Positions 17,181 through 26,834 of a stretch of 64,000 nucleotides of DNA are shown here, one piece after another. The stretch comes from DAIDKA01 sp035487155 (GTDB lineage: Bacteria; Pseudomonadota; Gammaproteobacteria; Steroidobacterales; Steroidobacteraceae), in the NCBI GenBank assembly GCA_035487155.1, contig DATHMK010000091.1:1-64000 (forward strand). Direction: 5' to 3'. A program made the position numbers and the translations under genes. The notes beneath the pieces are model-generated. The model did not search any database, was not told the DNA's origin, and was given only the letters and a program-made list of their open reading frames with translations. The stretch's first letter is position 1, and the number at the start of each line of letters is the position of its first letter.

Positions 17181-20100
17181 TCACGTGAATTGTGCCTCGG
17201 TTGCCGGCGCGCGGTGTCTGGAAGCCCACCAGACACTGAAGCGATCCATGTACAGGTACACCACGGGCGTCGTATACAGCGTCAGCATCTGGCTGACGAT
17301 CAGTCCGCCGATGATGGCGATCCCCAGCGGCCGCCGCAGTTCCGATCCGGTACCCGTACCAAAGGCCAGCGGGATGGCACCGAACAGCGCCGCCATGGTC
17401 GTCATGAGGATGGGCCGGAAGCGCAGCATGCAGGCCTCGAAGATGGCCGCTTCGGTCTTCATGCCCCCGCCGCGTTCGGCCTGCAGCGCGAAGTCAATCA
17501 TCATGATGGCGTTCTTCTTCACCAGCCCGATCAGCAGGACCACGCCGATGATGGAAATGACATTCAGGTCCTCCCGGAACACGATCAACGCCAGCATCGC
17601 CCCGACACTGGCGGGCGGCAGACTTGAGATGATGGTCAGGGGATGCACCAGGCTCTCGTAGAGCACGCCCAGCACGATGAATACGGATAGCAGTGCTGTG
17701 ACCACCAATATGGGTTCGGTGCTCAGCGATTGCTGATATGCCTGCAGCGTGCCGGCAAAAAAGCCGCGGATGGTGGCCGGCGCACCCAACCGTGCCTGCA
17801 TTCGGGCGATGCTCGCGGTGGCCTCGCTCAAGGAGACATTCGGCGCCAGGTTGAATGAAGCGGTGACCGAGGGGAACAGCCCGGTATGGTTGATGGCCAG
17901 GGCCGTGGTCGTCGGGTAGCCGCTGGCCACCGCTGACAGCGGAATCGCACCCCCGGTTGATGTGGGCAGGTACAAGGACTTCAGGCCGTCAGGTCCCTGG
18001 GAGAACTGTGGCGCAACTTCCAGCACCACGTAGTAGTAGTTCAGGGGCTTGTAGATCACCGAGACCTCGGACTGCCCGAAGGCGCCGTATAGCGACGAAT
18101 CCAGCTGCTGCGTGGTCAGGCCAAAGCGCGCGGCGGTCACTCGGTCGTAGGTGAGCATTTCGTCCAGGCCGCCGTTTTGCTGATCCGAATTGACGTCCTG
18201 AAAACCGGGCAGTTTCTTCATCTGGGCGACCAGGATCGGGCCCCATTTGATCAGGTCGTTCACATTGTCGGACTGCATGGTGTACTGATACATGGCATTG
18301 CTCGAGCGCCCGCCGATCCGCAGATCCTGCTGCGCCTGCAGGTAGACCGAGGCGACCGGGAGCCGGTTCAGTTTCGGCCGCAGGCGGTTGATGACCTGGG
18401 CGGCGCTCACCTTGCGCACGTTCAGCGGCTTCAGGGCGGTATAGATATTTCCGGTATTGGTGGCGCCGCCTCCGGTGAAACCTATGACATTGGCGACGGC
18501 CGGGTCCGCATTCACCACCCCTTCGATCTGGCGGATGGATTGGTCCATGACCGCAAAGGAGGTGTCCTGGCGTCCCTGCACGCCGCCTCCCAGCAGTCCC
18601 GTGTCCTGCTGCGGAAAAAAGCCCTTTGGGATCACGATGACCAGGAACACATTGAGCGCCACCGTGCACAGCAGCGCCGTCAGTGTGATCCGCGGATGAT
18701 CCAGAACCCAGTGCAGCGTGCGCCGGTAAAAGCTCAGCATGCCCTCGAAAGCCCGCTCGCTGTATCCATAGAAGCGGCCATGCGATTGCTGCTTCTCGTT
18801 CTTGAGCAGATAGGCGCACATCATCGGCGTCAGCGTCAATGAGGTGATCATCGACACGATGATCGCCGCCGACAGCGTCACCGCGAATTCGCGGAACAGC
18901 CGCCCCACGATGCCACCCATGAGCAGCAGGGGAATGAACACGGCCACCAGCGAGACACTGATGGTGAAGACAGTGGAGCCGATTTCCGCGGCGCCCTTGA
19001 GCGCCGCGGCCATTGGCTTCATTCCCGCCTCGATATGGCGGGTGATGTTTTCCATGACCACGATGGCATCATCCACGACAAAGCCCGTGGCGATGGTCAG
19101 CGCCATCAGCGACAGATTGTCGATGCTGTAGTCGAACAGGTACATGACCGCAAAGGTGCCGATCAGGGACACCGGCATGGCGATGCCCGGGATGAAGGTC
19201 GAGCGCAGGTTGCGCAAGAATACGAACACCACAATCACCACCAGCAAGGTGGAGGTCAGCAGCGTACGCTCCACGTCGCTCACCGAGGCACGGATGGTCG
19301 TGGTGCGATCCAGCACCACGGTGATGTCGATGCCACTGGAGATCGAGGCCTTGATCATCGGCAGCGCCGCGCGAATATTGTCGACGGTCTGGATGATGTT
19401 GGCGCCGGGCTGGCGGAAAATGATGAGCATCACGGCCCGTTTGCCGTTCAGGTAACCCGCCGCACGGATGTTCTGCACCGAGTCGCTGACATCGGCCACA
19501 TCCGACAGGCGCACCGCTGCCCCATTGCTGTATCCGACCACCAGGTTGCGGTAGTCCGCCGCCAGCATGATCTGATCATTGGCCAGGATGTCGGCGCTGT
19601 TGTCGCCATTGGTCAGATGTCCCTTGGGAAGATGGGCGTTCTGCGCACTCAGCACCGTCTGCAGATTGGCGAGCGATAGCCCGTAGTTGGCCAATTGCGC
19701 CGGGTTCGCGTCCACGCGCACCGCCGGCAGCGCCCCACCGCCGAGGTTGATCTGCCCCACCCCGGAGATCTGCGAGAGTTTCTGCTCGATGACCGTCGAG
19801 GCCGCGTCGTACATCTGCGCCGGCGCGTACTTATCCGAGGTCAGACCCAGGATCATCACCGGCGAATCGGCGGGATTGACCTTCTTGTAGGTCGGATTAC
19901 CCGGCAGGTTGGCCGGCAGGTAGGAACGGGAGGCATTGATGGCCGCTTCCACATCACGCGCGGCACCATCAATATCCCGACTCAGATTGAACTGCAGCGT
20001 GACCGAGGTGCTTCCCAGGGAGCTTGCCGAGGTCATCTCGTCCACGCCGGCGATGTGGCTGAACTGCCGCTCCAGCGGTGTTGCCACCGATGAAGCCATG

Positions 20101-20273
20101 ATTTCGGCGCTCGCACCCGGCAGGCTGGCGCTGACGGAGATGGTCGGAAAATCCACCTGCGGCAGCGGCGCCACCGGCAGCACGCCGAAAGCGATGGCAC
20201 CGGTGATGGCCACCGCCACCGCCAGCAGTGTCGTTCCCACGGGTCGGGCAATGAAGCGCGCCGAAGGATTCAT
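17181..20273 (-). CDS. RND multidrug efflux permease, MdtC/MuxC-like
   Basis: A 1030-residue inner-membrane permease of the HAE1/RND family. It has twelve TM helices in two halves with large periplasmic loops. The TM4 proton-relay Asp pair is present in GFVVDDAIVVMENI. It starts MNPSARFIARPVGTTLL, typical of MdtC. The preceding permease overlaps it by four bases (ATGA), so two different permeases probably form a heteromultimer, as in MdtBC. The exported substrates cannot be read from the sequence; bile salts, novobiocin-like drugs or metals are known for the family. Confidence 0.92.
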   Translation of the reverse strand: MNPSARFIARPVGTTLLAVAVAITGAIAFGVLPVAPLPQVDFPTISVSASLPGASAEIMASSVATPLERQFSHIAGVDEMTSASSLGSTSVTLQFNLSRDIDGAARDVEAAINASRSYLPANLPGNPTYKKVNPADSPVMILGLTSDKYAPAQMYDAASTVIEQKLSQISGVGQINLGGGALPAVRVDANPAQLANYGLSLANLQTVLSAQNAHLPKGHLTNGDNSADILANDQIMLAADYRNLVVGYSNGAAVRLSDVADVSDSVQNIRAAGYLNGKRAVMLIIFRQPGANIIQTVDNIRAALPMIKASISSGIDITVVLDRTTTIRASVSDVERTLLTSTLLVVIVVFVFLRNLRSTFIPGIAMPVSLIGTFAVMYLFDYSIDNLSLMALTIATGFVVDDAIVVMENITRHIEAGMKPMAAALKGAAEIGSTVFTISVSLVAVFIPLLLMGGIVGRLFREFAVTLSAAIIVSMITSLTLTPMMCAYLLKNEKQQSHGRFYGYSERAFEGMLSFYRRTLHWVLDHPRITLTALLCTVALNVFLVIVIPKGFFPQQDTGLLGGGVQGRQDTSFAVMDQSIRQIEGVVNADPAVANVIGFTGGGATNTGNIYTALKPLNVRKVSAAQVINRLRPKLNRLPVASVYLQAQQDLRIGGRSSNAMYQYTMQSDNVNDLIKWGPILVAQMKKLPGFQDVNSDQQNGGLDEMLTYDRVTAARFGLTTQQLDSSLYGAFGQSEVSVIYKPLNYYYVVLEVAPQFSQGPDGLKSLYLPTSTGGAIPLSAVASGYPTTTALAINHTGLFPSVTASFNLAPNVSLSEATASIARMQARLGAPATIRGFFAGTLQAYQQSLSTEPILVVTALLSVFIVLGVLYESLVHPLTIISSLPPASVGAMLALIVFREDLNVISIIGVVLLIGLVKKNAIMMIDFALQAERGGGMKTEAAIFEACMLRFRPILMTTMAALFGAIPLAFGTGTGSELRRPLGIAIIGGLIVSQMLTLYTTPVVYLYMDRFSVWWASRHRAPATEAQFT

Positions 20274-23200
20274 TGGGCCGCCGCGCCTTTGCCGCGACCG
20301 AAGCGCCGCGACAGTCCGTCGAAGAAAATGTAGATCACCGGCGTGGTATACAAAGTCAGGAGCTGGCTCAGGATCAGGCCACCCACCATGGCGATACCCA
20401 GGGGGCGGCGCAGCTCCGATCCTGAGCCCGAGCCCATGGCCAGCGGCAGTCCTGCCAGCATTGCCGCCATGGTCGTCATCAGAATGGGACGGAAGCGCAG
20501 CTGGCAGGCCTCGTAGATGGCGTCCGTGGAGTTCTTGCCCCGCGTACGCTCGGCATCCAGGGCGAAATCCACCATCATGATGCCGTTCTTGGTGACGATG
20601 CCGATCAGCAGGATGATGCCGATCAGCGCCACCACATCCAGATCCTGCCCGAAGAGCATCAGCGCCAGCAGCGCGCCGACGCCGGCGGAGGGCAGTGTCG
20701 AGAGGATGGTGACGGGGTGAATGAAGCTTTCGTAGAGCACGCCGAGCACGATGTACACCGCCACCAGGGCGGCCAGCACCAGCAGCGGTTCGTTCGACAG
20801 GGAATTGGTGAAGGAAGCCGCCGTTCCCTGAAAACCTGCCGCCAGGCCCGGCGGCAGGTGCAGATCATCGTGAACCTTGTCCACCGCCCTGATGGCCGCG
20901 CCCAGGGAGGCATGCGGAGCGATGTCAAATGACACGGTGATCACGGGAAACTGGCCCTGGTGGGACACGGTCAGCGGCTCGGTGGTCTTCTCGAAGTGAG
21001 CGATGGTGCTCAGTGGCACGGCACTGGCGAGCGTCGAACTGGCGCTCGCCACCATCTTGGTGCTGGCGGTGGTGGCGGTGAGCCGGCCCGTCGGCGCCGT
21101 GAGGATGGTCGATGAGGGCGTGTACAGCGCGGTGCCGGTGAGCGCATTGGATCCTGCCGAGGAGGAGCCCGAGGCGGCGAAGGAGGCGGCTGCGGATGCT
21201 CCGGATACCCCTGCCGAAGCGTTGGACTCGATGTAGAGGCGATTCAGTGCCGTCGGATCCAGCTGGAAGCGCGGCGCGCTCTCCAGAATCACATGGTACT
21301 GGTTGACCTGCGTGTACATGGTGTTGACCTGGCGCTGGCCAAAGGCGTCATACAGCGTGTTGTCGATGGTCGAGGGGGTGATGCCCAGACGCGAGGCCGT
21401 CACCCGATCGATCACCAGGTTCTCAGCCAGGCCGCCATCCTGCTGATCCGTTGCCACGCTGGTCAGCTCCGGCAACGCCTTGAGTTTTGCAACGAAGCGT
21501 TGCGTCCACAGGTTCAGCTCATCCACGTCCGGATCTTCCAGCGTGTACTGGTACTGAGTGCGACTCACCCGGTCATCCACCGTGATGTTCTGCACCGGCT
21601 CCATGAACAGCTCAATGCCCTCCACTTGCGCAAGCTTGGGGCCGAGGCGGTTGATGATGGTCGAGGCGCTGCCCTTGCGTTTATTGAGCGGCTTGAGGTT
21701 GATCGACATGCGCCCGCTGTTGACGGTGGTGTTGGTGCCATCCGCGCCGATGAACGAGGACAGGCTTTCGACGGCCGGATCGGCCAGGATGACCTTGGCC
21801 AGTTCCTGCTGTTTTTGTGCCATGGCTCTGAAGCCGATGCTCGGCGCCGCCTGCGAGATGCCCTGGATGACGCCGGTGTCCTGGACCGGAAAGAAACCCT
21901 TGGGGATCACGATGTACAACAGCACGGTCAGCGCCAGCGTGCCCAAAGCGACGAACAGCGTCTCGCGCTGGTAGTTCAATACGGTCTTCAGGGTGCGGGC
22001 ATAGAAATCGATGACCCTCTGGAAGACACGCTCCGAAGCGCGCATCAACCGGCTTTGGTCCTCCGGTTTATGGTGCTTGAGTATTCGCGCGCTCATCATG
22101 GGCGTCAGGGTCAGGGACACGACGGCCGAAAACCCAATGGTGACCGCCAGGGTGACCGCGAACTCCCGGAACAGGCGCCCGACCACATCGCCCATGAACA
22201 GCAATGGAATCAGCACCGCCATGAGGGCAATCGTCAGGGACAGGATGGTGAAGCCGATCTGCTCCGCGCCCTTCAGGGCCGCCTCCATCGGCGGGTCGCC
22301 CTGTTCGACGTAGCGGGAGATGTTTTCGATCATGACGATGGCATCGTCCACCACGAAGCCGGTGGCGATCGTCAAGGCCATCAGCGACAGATTGTCGAGG
22401 CTATATCCCAGCAGGTACATGATGGCGAGCGTGCCCACCAGCGAGAGCGGTACCGATACAAACGGGATGAGGGTCGCCAGCCAGCTGCGCAGGAACAGGA
22501 AAATCACCAGCACCACCAGCACGATCGCCAGGCCGAGTTCAAATTCCACATCCGACACCGAGGCCTGGATGCCGATGGTCAGGTCGGTCAGTGTCGTGAC
22601 CTGAATTCCCTTGGGCAGGCTTACGATCAGCTGCGGCAGCAGGTCCTTGATCGACTTGACGACACTGATGGTATTGGCGCCCGATTGGCGCTGGATGTTG
22701 AGGATGACCGCCGGAGTCTGGTTCATCCATGCGGCCTGGAAGTTGTTCTCCACGCCATCCACCACATTGGCGACGTCATGCAGCATCACCGGAGCGCCAT
22801 TGCGATAGGCCACTACGACGTTGCGGTAATCGGCGCTGGTCTGAAGCTGGTCATTGGCATCGATCTGATAACCCTGCCGCGGGCCATCGAAGTTGCCCTT
22901 GGCGGCGTTGACGCTCGAGGAGGCCAATGCGGTGCGCAGATCCTCCAGGTTGATGCCGTAGGATGACAGCGCATCCGGGTTCGCCTGGATGCGCACGGCG
23001 GGCTTCTGGCCGCCGCTGATGGTCACCAGGCCCACGCCGCTGAGCTGGGATATCTTCGGCGCCAGGCGCGTGTCGACCAGATCCTCCACCTGCGACAGCG
23101 GCATGGCGTTCGAGGTAATGGCAAGCGTCAGCACCGGGGCATCCGCGGGATTGGTCTTGCTGTAGGTGGGAGGCGCCGGCAGCGAGGAAGGCAGCAGGCT

Positions 23201-23548
23201 CTGCGAGGCATTGATCGCGGCCTGTACCTCCTGTTCGGCGATGTCGATGTTCAGCGACAGGCTGAATTGCAGCACCACCACTGAAATGCCGGCCGAACTG
23301 TTCGAGGTCATCTGCGAGAGTCCCTGCATCTCGCCGAACTGCCGCTCCAGGGGCGCCGTTACCGTGGTCGCCATCACATCGGGGCTCGCCCCGGGGTAGT
23401 ACGTGACGACCTGGATGGTTGGATAGTCCACTTCCGGCAATGCGGATACCGGCAACTGGGTTTTACCGACCACGCCAACCAGGAAGATGGCGGCCATCAG
23501 CAGCGCCGTGGCCACCGGCCTGAGGATGAAGGGACGGGACGGATTCAC
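20270..23548 (-). CDS. RND multidrug efflux permease, MdtB/MuxB-like, with low-complexity insert
   Basis: The second RND permease (1092 residues) has the Asp pair in GFVVDDAIVMIENI and starts MNPSRPFILRPVATALL. It is about 50 residues longer than typical MdtB proteins. The excess is a Ser/Ala/Thr-rich segment at about residues 774-842 (complement of about 21024-21228) within the second large periplasmic loop. The rest aligns in pattern with the family. It is overlapped by four bases by both the adaptor gene before it and the MdtC-like gene after it. Confidence 0.92.
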   Translation of the reverse strand: MNPSRPFILRPVATALLMAAIFLVGVVGKTQLPVSALPEVDYPTIQVVTYYPGASPDVMATTVTAPLERQFGEMQGLSQMTSNSSAGISVVVLQFSLSLNIDIAEQEVQAAINASQSLLPSSLPAPPTYSKTNPADAPVLTLAITSNAMPLSQVEDLVDTRLAPKISQLSGVGLVTISGGQKPAVRIQANPDALSSYGINLEDLRTALASSSVNAAKGNFDGPRQGYQIDANDQLQTSADYRNVVVAYRNGAPVMLHDVANVVDGVENNFQAAWMNQTPAVILNIQRQSGANTISVVKSIKDLLPQLIVSLPKGIQVTTLTDLTIGIQASVSDVEFELGLAIVLVVLVIFLFLRSWLATLIPFVSVPLSLVGTLAIMYLLGYSLDNLSLMALTIATGFVVDDAIVMIENISRYVEQGDPPMEAALKGAEQIGFTILSLTIALMAVLIPLLFMGDVVGRLFREFAVTLAVTIGFSAVVSLTLTPMMSARILKHHKPEDQSRLMRASERVFQRVIDFYARTLKTVLNYQRETLFVALGTLALTVLLYIVIPKGFFPVQDTGVIQGISQAAPSIGFRAMAQKQQELAKVILADPAVESLSSFIGADGTNTTVNSGRMSINLKPLNKRKGSASTIINRLGPKLAQVEGIELFMEPVQNITVDDRVSRTQYQYTLEDPDVDELNLWTQRFVAKLKALPELTSVATDQQDGGLAENLVIDRVTASRLGITPSTIDNTLYDAFGQRQVNTMYTQVNQYHVILESAPRFQLDPTALNRLYIESNASAGVSGASAAASFAASGSSSAGSNALTGTALYTPSSTILTAPTGRLTATTASTKMVASASSTLASAVPLSTIAHFEKTTEPLTVSHQGQFPVITVSFDIAPHASLGAAIRAVDKVHDDLHLPPGLAAGFQGTAASFTNSLSNEPLLVLAALVAVYIVLGVLYESFIHPVTILSTLPSAGVGALLALMLFGQDLDVVALIGIILLIGIVTKNGIMMVDFALDAERTRGKNSTDAIYEACQLRFRPILMTTMAAMLAGLPLAMGSGSGSELRRPLGIAMVGGLILSQLLTLYTTPVIYIFFDGLSRRFGRGKGAAAQ

Positions 23549-24675
23549 GGCTTGGCAGCACCCGCGCTGGTGGTGACGGGGGATTTGTCCTGCAGTTTCT
23601 CGAAGCTGCTATTGGCCACGACATCGCCCGGATTGATGCCCTCCACCTGGGTTACATCGCCCTCGCTGACCCCCGCCTTCACCGTGCGCATGTTGGCCAC
23701 GTTGTTCTGGATCACATAGACAAAGGAGGTGCGGCCATTTTGCTGAATTGCCGAGTTGGGAATCAGCGTCACATCGTGCAGGGTATTGACCAGCAGGCGG
23801 GTGTTGACGAACTGGTTCGGAAATAGCGCGTCATTCTTGTTATCGAAGGTGGCGCGCGCCTTGACGGTGCCGGTCGTGGTGTCGATCTGGTTGTCCAGCG
23901 CCGTGAGGGTTCCGGCCGCCAGCTGTTTCTGGCCACTGCGATCCATGGCCTCGACACTGAGTTTCGCCTGCGCACGCAATCGGGCCAGCACCGGTCCGAG
24001 ACTGTCTTCGGGCAGGGTGAAGATCACCGTAATCGGTTCCAGCTGGGTGATCACCGCCAGCGCCATGGTGCCGGAGGACTGCACCACATTGCCCGGGTCC
24101 ACCAGACGCAGCCCCACCTGGCCGGTGATGGGGGCGGTGATGTGGCAGTAATCCAGCTGCAACTGGTCGTAGTCGACCGCACCGTGATCATTCTTCACCG
24201 TGCCCTCGGTTTGCTGAACGAGCTTTTCCTGGTCCGCCACGGTCTGTTCGGCGATGGCATTGCGCGCCAGCGCCGCGCGATAGCGGGTAAGATCCAGCTG
24301 CGCCTGCGACAGCACCCCCTCATCCTTCTGCAAGGTGCCCTGGGCTTGCAGCAAAGTCGCCCGGTAAGGGCGCGGGTCGATATCAATCAGCGCGTCGCCC
24401 TTCTGCACGCGCTGGTCCTCCTGGTAGTGCACGGCCACGATCATTCCATTGACCTGGCTGGTGATGGTGCTGGTGTAGACGGGCGTTACCGTGCCGATGG
24501 CCTCCAGGTAGATGCCGATATCGCCCTTGACTGCCTTCGCGGTGGTGATGTTGACGCCGTTGGCATTCTTGGCGGCCGCGGCGCGTTCCTCGGCTTCGTG
24601 ATGTCGCCACCACAGCCATGCGACGATGAGCAGCACAACGATGACGACCCAGAGCAAGAGGTTGCGCAGCTTCAT
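23545..24675 (-). CDS. RND periplasmic adaptor (membrane fusion protein), MdtA-like
   Basis: This 376-residue membrane-fusion protein has an N-terminal TM anchor (LLLWVVIVVLLIVAWLWW). Next come a lipoyl-like half (VTPVYTSTITSQVNGMI), a helical hairpin at about residues 105-170, and the second lipoyl half with DYCHITAPITGQVGLRLV. It bridges the inner-membrane permeases to the outer-membrane channel. It heads the four-gene operon adaptor-permease-permease-channel, the same order as mdtABC plus an outer-membrane factor. No regulator gene or two-component pair is adjacent. Confidence 0.93.
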   Translation of the reverse strand: MKLRNLLLWVVIVVLLIVAWLWWRHHEAEERAAAAKNANGVNITTAKAVKGDIGIYLEAIGTVTPVYTSTITSQVNGMIVAVHYQEDQRVQKGDALIDIDPRPYRATLLQAQGTLQKDEGVLSQAQLDLTRYRAALARNAIAEQTVADQEKLVQQTEGTVKNDHGAVDYDQLQLDYCHITAPITGQVGLRLVDPGNVVQSSGTMALAVITQLEPITVIFTLPEDSLGPVLARLRAQAKLSVEAMDRSGQKQLAAGTLTALDNQIDTTTGTVKARATFDNKNDALFPNQFVNTRLLVNTLHDVTLIPNSAIQQNGRTSFVYVIQNNVANMRTVKAGVSEGDVTQVEGINPGDVVANSSFEKLQDKSPVTTSAGAAKP

Positions 24676-24864
24676 GGCGGAAATATCCAGCAGTTGAGAG
24701 GCCTACGCAGGCTACACCTACGCGTTTTCCAGTTGTTTACTGTGTTATTAACAGACTTTCATGTCACACCGCGTCAGAAAATGACTACAAACGGTATGTC
24801 TGAAAATCTCATCCGCGCCGGCACCGGCGCGGACGCACTGCAGGAGCGCGCGCGTTTGTTTGAT
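24676..24864. other. Upstream region of the RND operon with a hairpin at its right end
   Basis: This 189-bp gap carries no gene. It holds the leader of the efflux operon (minus strand) and the tail of the SGNH hydrolase transcript. An A/T-rich stretch with short arms ACTGT/ACAG around 24737-24755 may contain the efflux promoter or an operator, but I could not fit convincing -35 and -10 boxes. Confidence 0.35.
24800..24833 (-). terminator. Possible rho-independent terminator of the SGNH hydrolase gene
   Basis: TCCGCGCCGG at 24812-24821 and CCGGCGCGGA at 24824-24833 form a perfect 10-bp inverted repeat with a 2-bp centre. On the minus strand it lies 31 bases after the hydrolase stop and is followed by TGAGATTTTCAG, a weak T tract. 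The stem is strong and the T tract is poor. Confidence 0.4.
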
Positions 24865-25707
24865 TCAGTGAAGTAAACCAGAGTAGGCGTTCAAGGCCGT
24901 GCCCACGGCCTGCATTGCTTCCCGGGTCGGATGAAAGGGTGGTATTGCAGAACCTGGTTCCCGACGTGCACCCAGCACCCAGGGATCCTTTGAACAGGCA
25001 TCATGGCCGTGGCTGAGCACGGCGAGGTCCAGCAAACCCGCGCCCGATTCCTTGGCAACCTGCCGGGTAATCATTGCCAGGCGCGCCGCCACGCTGCGCA
25101 TCTGATCGGCCTGTTGGGGCGTCAGCGCAACGCGTTCACAGCTACCCGCATCCGGAAGAACCGTGAAATAGGTGACGAACACCACCCGCACCCCGGGGCT
25201 GCGCATGCGGGCCCCGGCGATGATCTGGCGCAGGGACTCCGGCAGCGCTGCAAAGCGCGCCTGCACCTCCGCGTCCGACCGGACGCTGCAGCGTGCCGCG
25301 TCGCTGTGATCGCAGCTCATGCCCATCAGATTCGCCATGAAGAAGACGTCGTTGCCGCCGATGGTCACCGTGACCAATTGCGTCTGCGCAGTCATTGCGT
25401 CCAATTGCGCGGGGAGCGAAAACTGTCCGGCGTGCAGCACATCAACCGTGGTAGCCCCTGAACAGCTGACATCGACCAGCGACAGAGCGTGCAGGCGCGC
25501 CAGCACGTGGGCGTAGTCGTCCGCGGAGCGCGCGCAGAGCGGCGGGCTTCCCGCAACGATGGGCAATATGCCGGGGCCGGCCGCGTAGGAACTGCCCATG
25601 GCCACGTACTGCGCGTTGTCTGCGGCCCAGGCTCCGCGAGCGGCCCACAGCGCCCCCAGCATTACCGCTATAGCAAACATAACGCCGATTGGGAGCTTTG
25701 CTTTCAT
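24865..25707 (-). CDS. Secreted SGNH/GDSL-type hydrolase
   Basis: The ATG at 25707 starts a clear signal peptide (MKAKLPIGVMFAIAVMLGALWAARGAWA); an in-frame start 60 bases upstream lacks this logic. The 280-residue protein has the SGNH blocks: catalytic Ser in AMGSSYAAGPG, Gly in the ATTVDVLH region, Asn in VTIGGNDVFF, and His in PPFHPTREAM near the C terminus. It resembles the actinobacterial-type SGNH lipases or esterases. It is exported, and the substrate is unknown. It diverges from the YXWGXW lipoprotein gene across a 72-bp spacer. Confidence 0.87.
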   Translation of the reverse strand: MKAKLPIGVMFAIAVMLGALWAARGAWAADNAQYVAMGSSYAAGPGILPIVAGSPPLCARSADDYAHVLARLHALSLVDVSCSGATTVDVLHAGQFSLPAQLDAMTAQTQLVTVTIGGNDVFFMANLMGMSCDHSDAARCSVRSDAEVQARFAALPESLRQIIAGARMRSPGVRVVFVTYFTVLPDAGSCERVALTPQQADQMRSVAARLAMITRQVAKESGAGLLDLAVLSHGHDACSKDPWVLGARREPGSAIPPFHPTREAMQAVGTALNAYSGLLH

Positions 25708-25779
25708 GGAGATTTTTTCCCACCCCAGGTCAACTTGCAGACAGGTTAAACCGTTACTCTTTGTCATATCCAGTCACTG

Positions 25780-26811
25780 ATGGTAACGACGATGACTATT
25801 CAGCCGCGCAGTTTGCAGCTTTCAGCCCCTTTCTGGCGGGGGACCATTCTGGCCGTATCGGCGCTGAGCCTGGTCGGTTGCGTCGCCCAGGTTCGGGTCG
25901 CCGCACCCGCACCAGCGTACGTCGCGCCCGCGGCAGCCGTGGATGTTGAAGTGCGCGAGGCTCCCCCACCGCTGCCGGACTATGAGCAGCCGCCCTGCCC
26001 CGAGGACGGCTATCTGTGGACTCCGGGCTATTGGGCCTGGGGTGGCGGCGGATATTACTGGGTGCCGGGAACCTGGGTGCAGCCCCCGGTCGTCGGTGTG
26101 CTGTGGACACCGGGCTACTGGGGTTTTGTGGGTGGCGTATATGCCTTCCATGCCGGTTACTGGGGGCCGCATGTGGGTTTCTATGGCGGTGTGAATTACG
26201 GCTTCGGCTATGTGGGCACCGGTTTCGCGGGCGGCGCCTGGGTGGGCGGCGCGTTCTCCTACAACCGTGCCGTGACCAATGTGAATGTCACGGTGGTGCA
26301 TAACACCTACAACACCACGGTGATCAATAACGTCACCGTCAACAAGGTCAGCTACAACGGCGGCGCCGGGGGTACCGCCGCGGTGCCGACGGCGCAGGAG
26401 CGCCAGTTCGCTCAGGAACCCCATACACCGCCGACTCCCCTGCAGCGCCAGCACGTGCAGCAGGCACAGGCCAATCCGGCGCTGTCCGCGCGGGCGAATG
26501 GTGGCCATCCGAGTATCGCGGCCACACCGCGCGCGGCAGCCTTCAATGCCCCGGGCGTGGTGGGCGCACGGGGTGCGGGCAACGCTGCGGTGCGCCCGGC
26601 GCAGGCAAACTTTGAGCCGCGTCCGCAGCCGACCCAGGCGCAGCAGCGCCCGCAGCCGGGGGCCCAGAATCAAACGCAGTCGGGTACTCAAAAGACTGCC
26701 GTCAATCCGCTGCCGCCCCAGACTCAGAAGCAGAAACCGAAGCAGAATCAGAAGAAGAAAGGTCCGCGGCCGGCCAAGCCGCAGCCCAAGAACGACACGA
26801 AGAAGGATTAG
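25780..26811 (+). CDS. YXWGXW-repeat lipoprotein
   Basis: This 343-residue protein carries a lipobox LVGC (Cys34), so it should be anchored in the outer or inner membrane. Residues about 65-165 are Trp/Tyr/Gly-rich with WTPGYWAWGGGGYYW and WTPGYWGFVGG, matching the YXWGXW repeat family. A Val/Asn/Thr-rich stretch follows, and then a Gln/Pro-rich tail. The end is strongly basic (KQKPKQNQKKKGPRP...). The function of the family is not established; an envelope role is likely. A second in-frame ATG lies at 25792. It converges with the SRPBCC gene at 26835. Confidence 0.82.
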   Translation: MVTTMTIQPRSLQLSAPFWRGTILAVSALSLVGCVAQVRVAAPAPAYVAPAAAVDVEVREAPPPLPDYEQPPCPEDGYLWTPGYWAWGGGGYYWVPGTWVQPPVVGVLWTPGYWGFVGGVYAFHAGYWGPHVGFYGGVNYGFGYVGTGFAGGAWVGGAFSYNRAVTNVNVTVVHNTYNTTVINNVTVNKVSYNGGAGGTAAVPTAQERQFAQEPHTPPTPLQRQHVQQAQANPALSARANGGHPSIAATPRAAAFNAPGVVGARGAGNAAVRPAQANFEPRPQPTQAQQRPQPGAQNQTQSGTQKTAVNPLPPQTQKQKPKQNQKKKGPRPAKPQPKNDTKKD

Positions 26812-26834
26812 AACGGTCGGGGGCGGATGGGGCG

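Noticed and set aside
21293..22966. Long plus-strand frame antisense to the MdtB-like permease
   Set aside because: It has no membrane or soluble domain pattern; the RND gene with its Asp pair is unmistakable.
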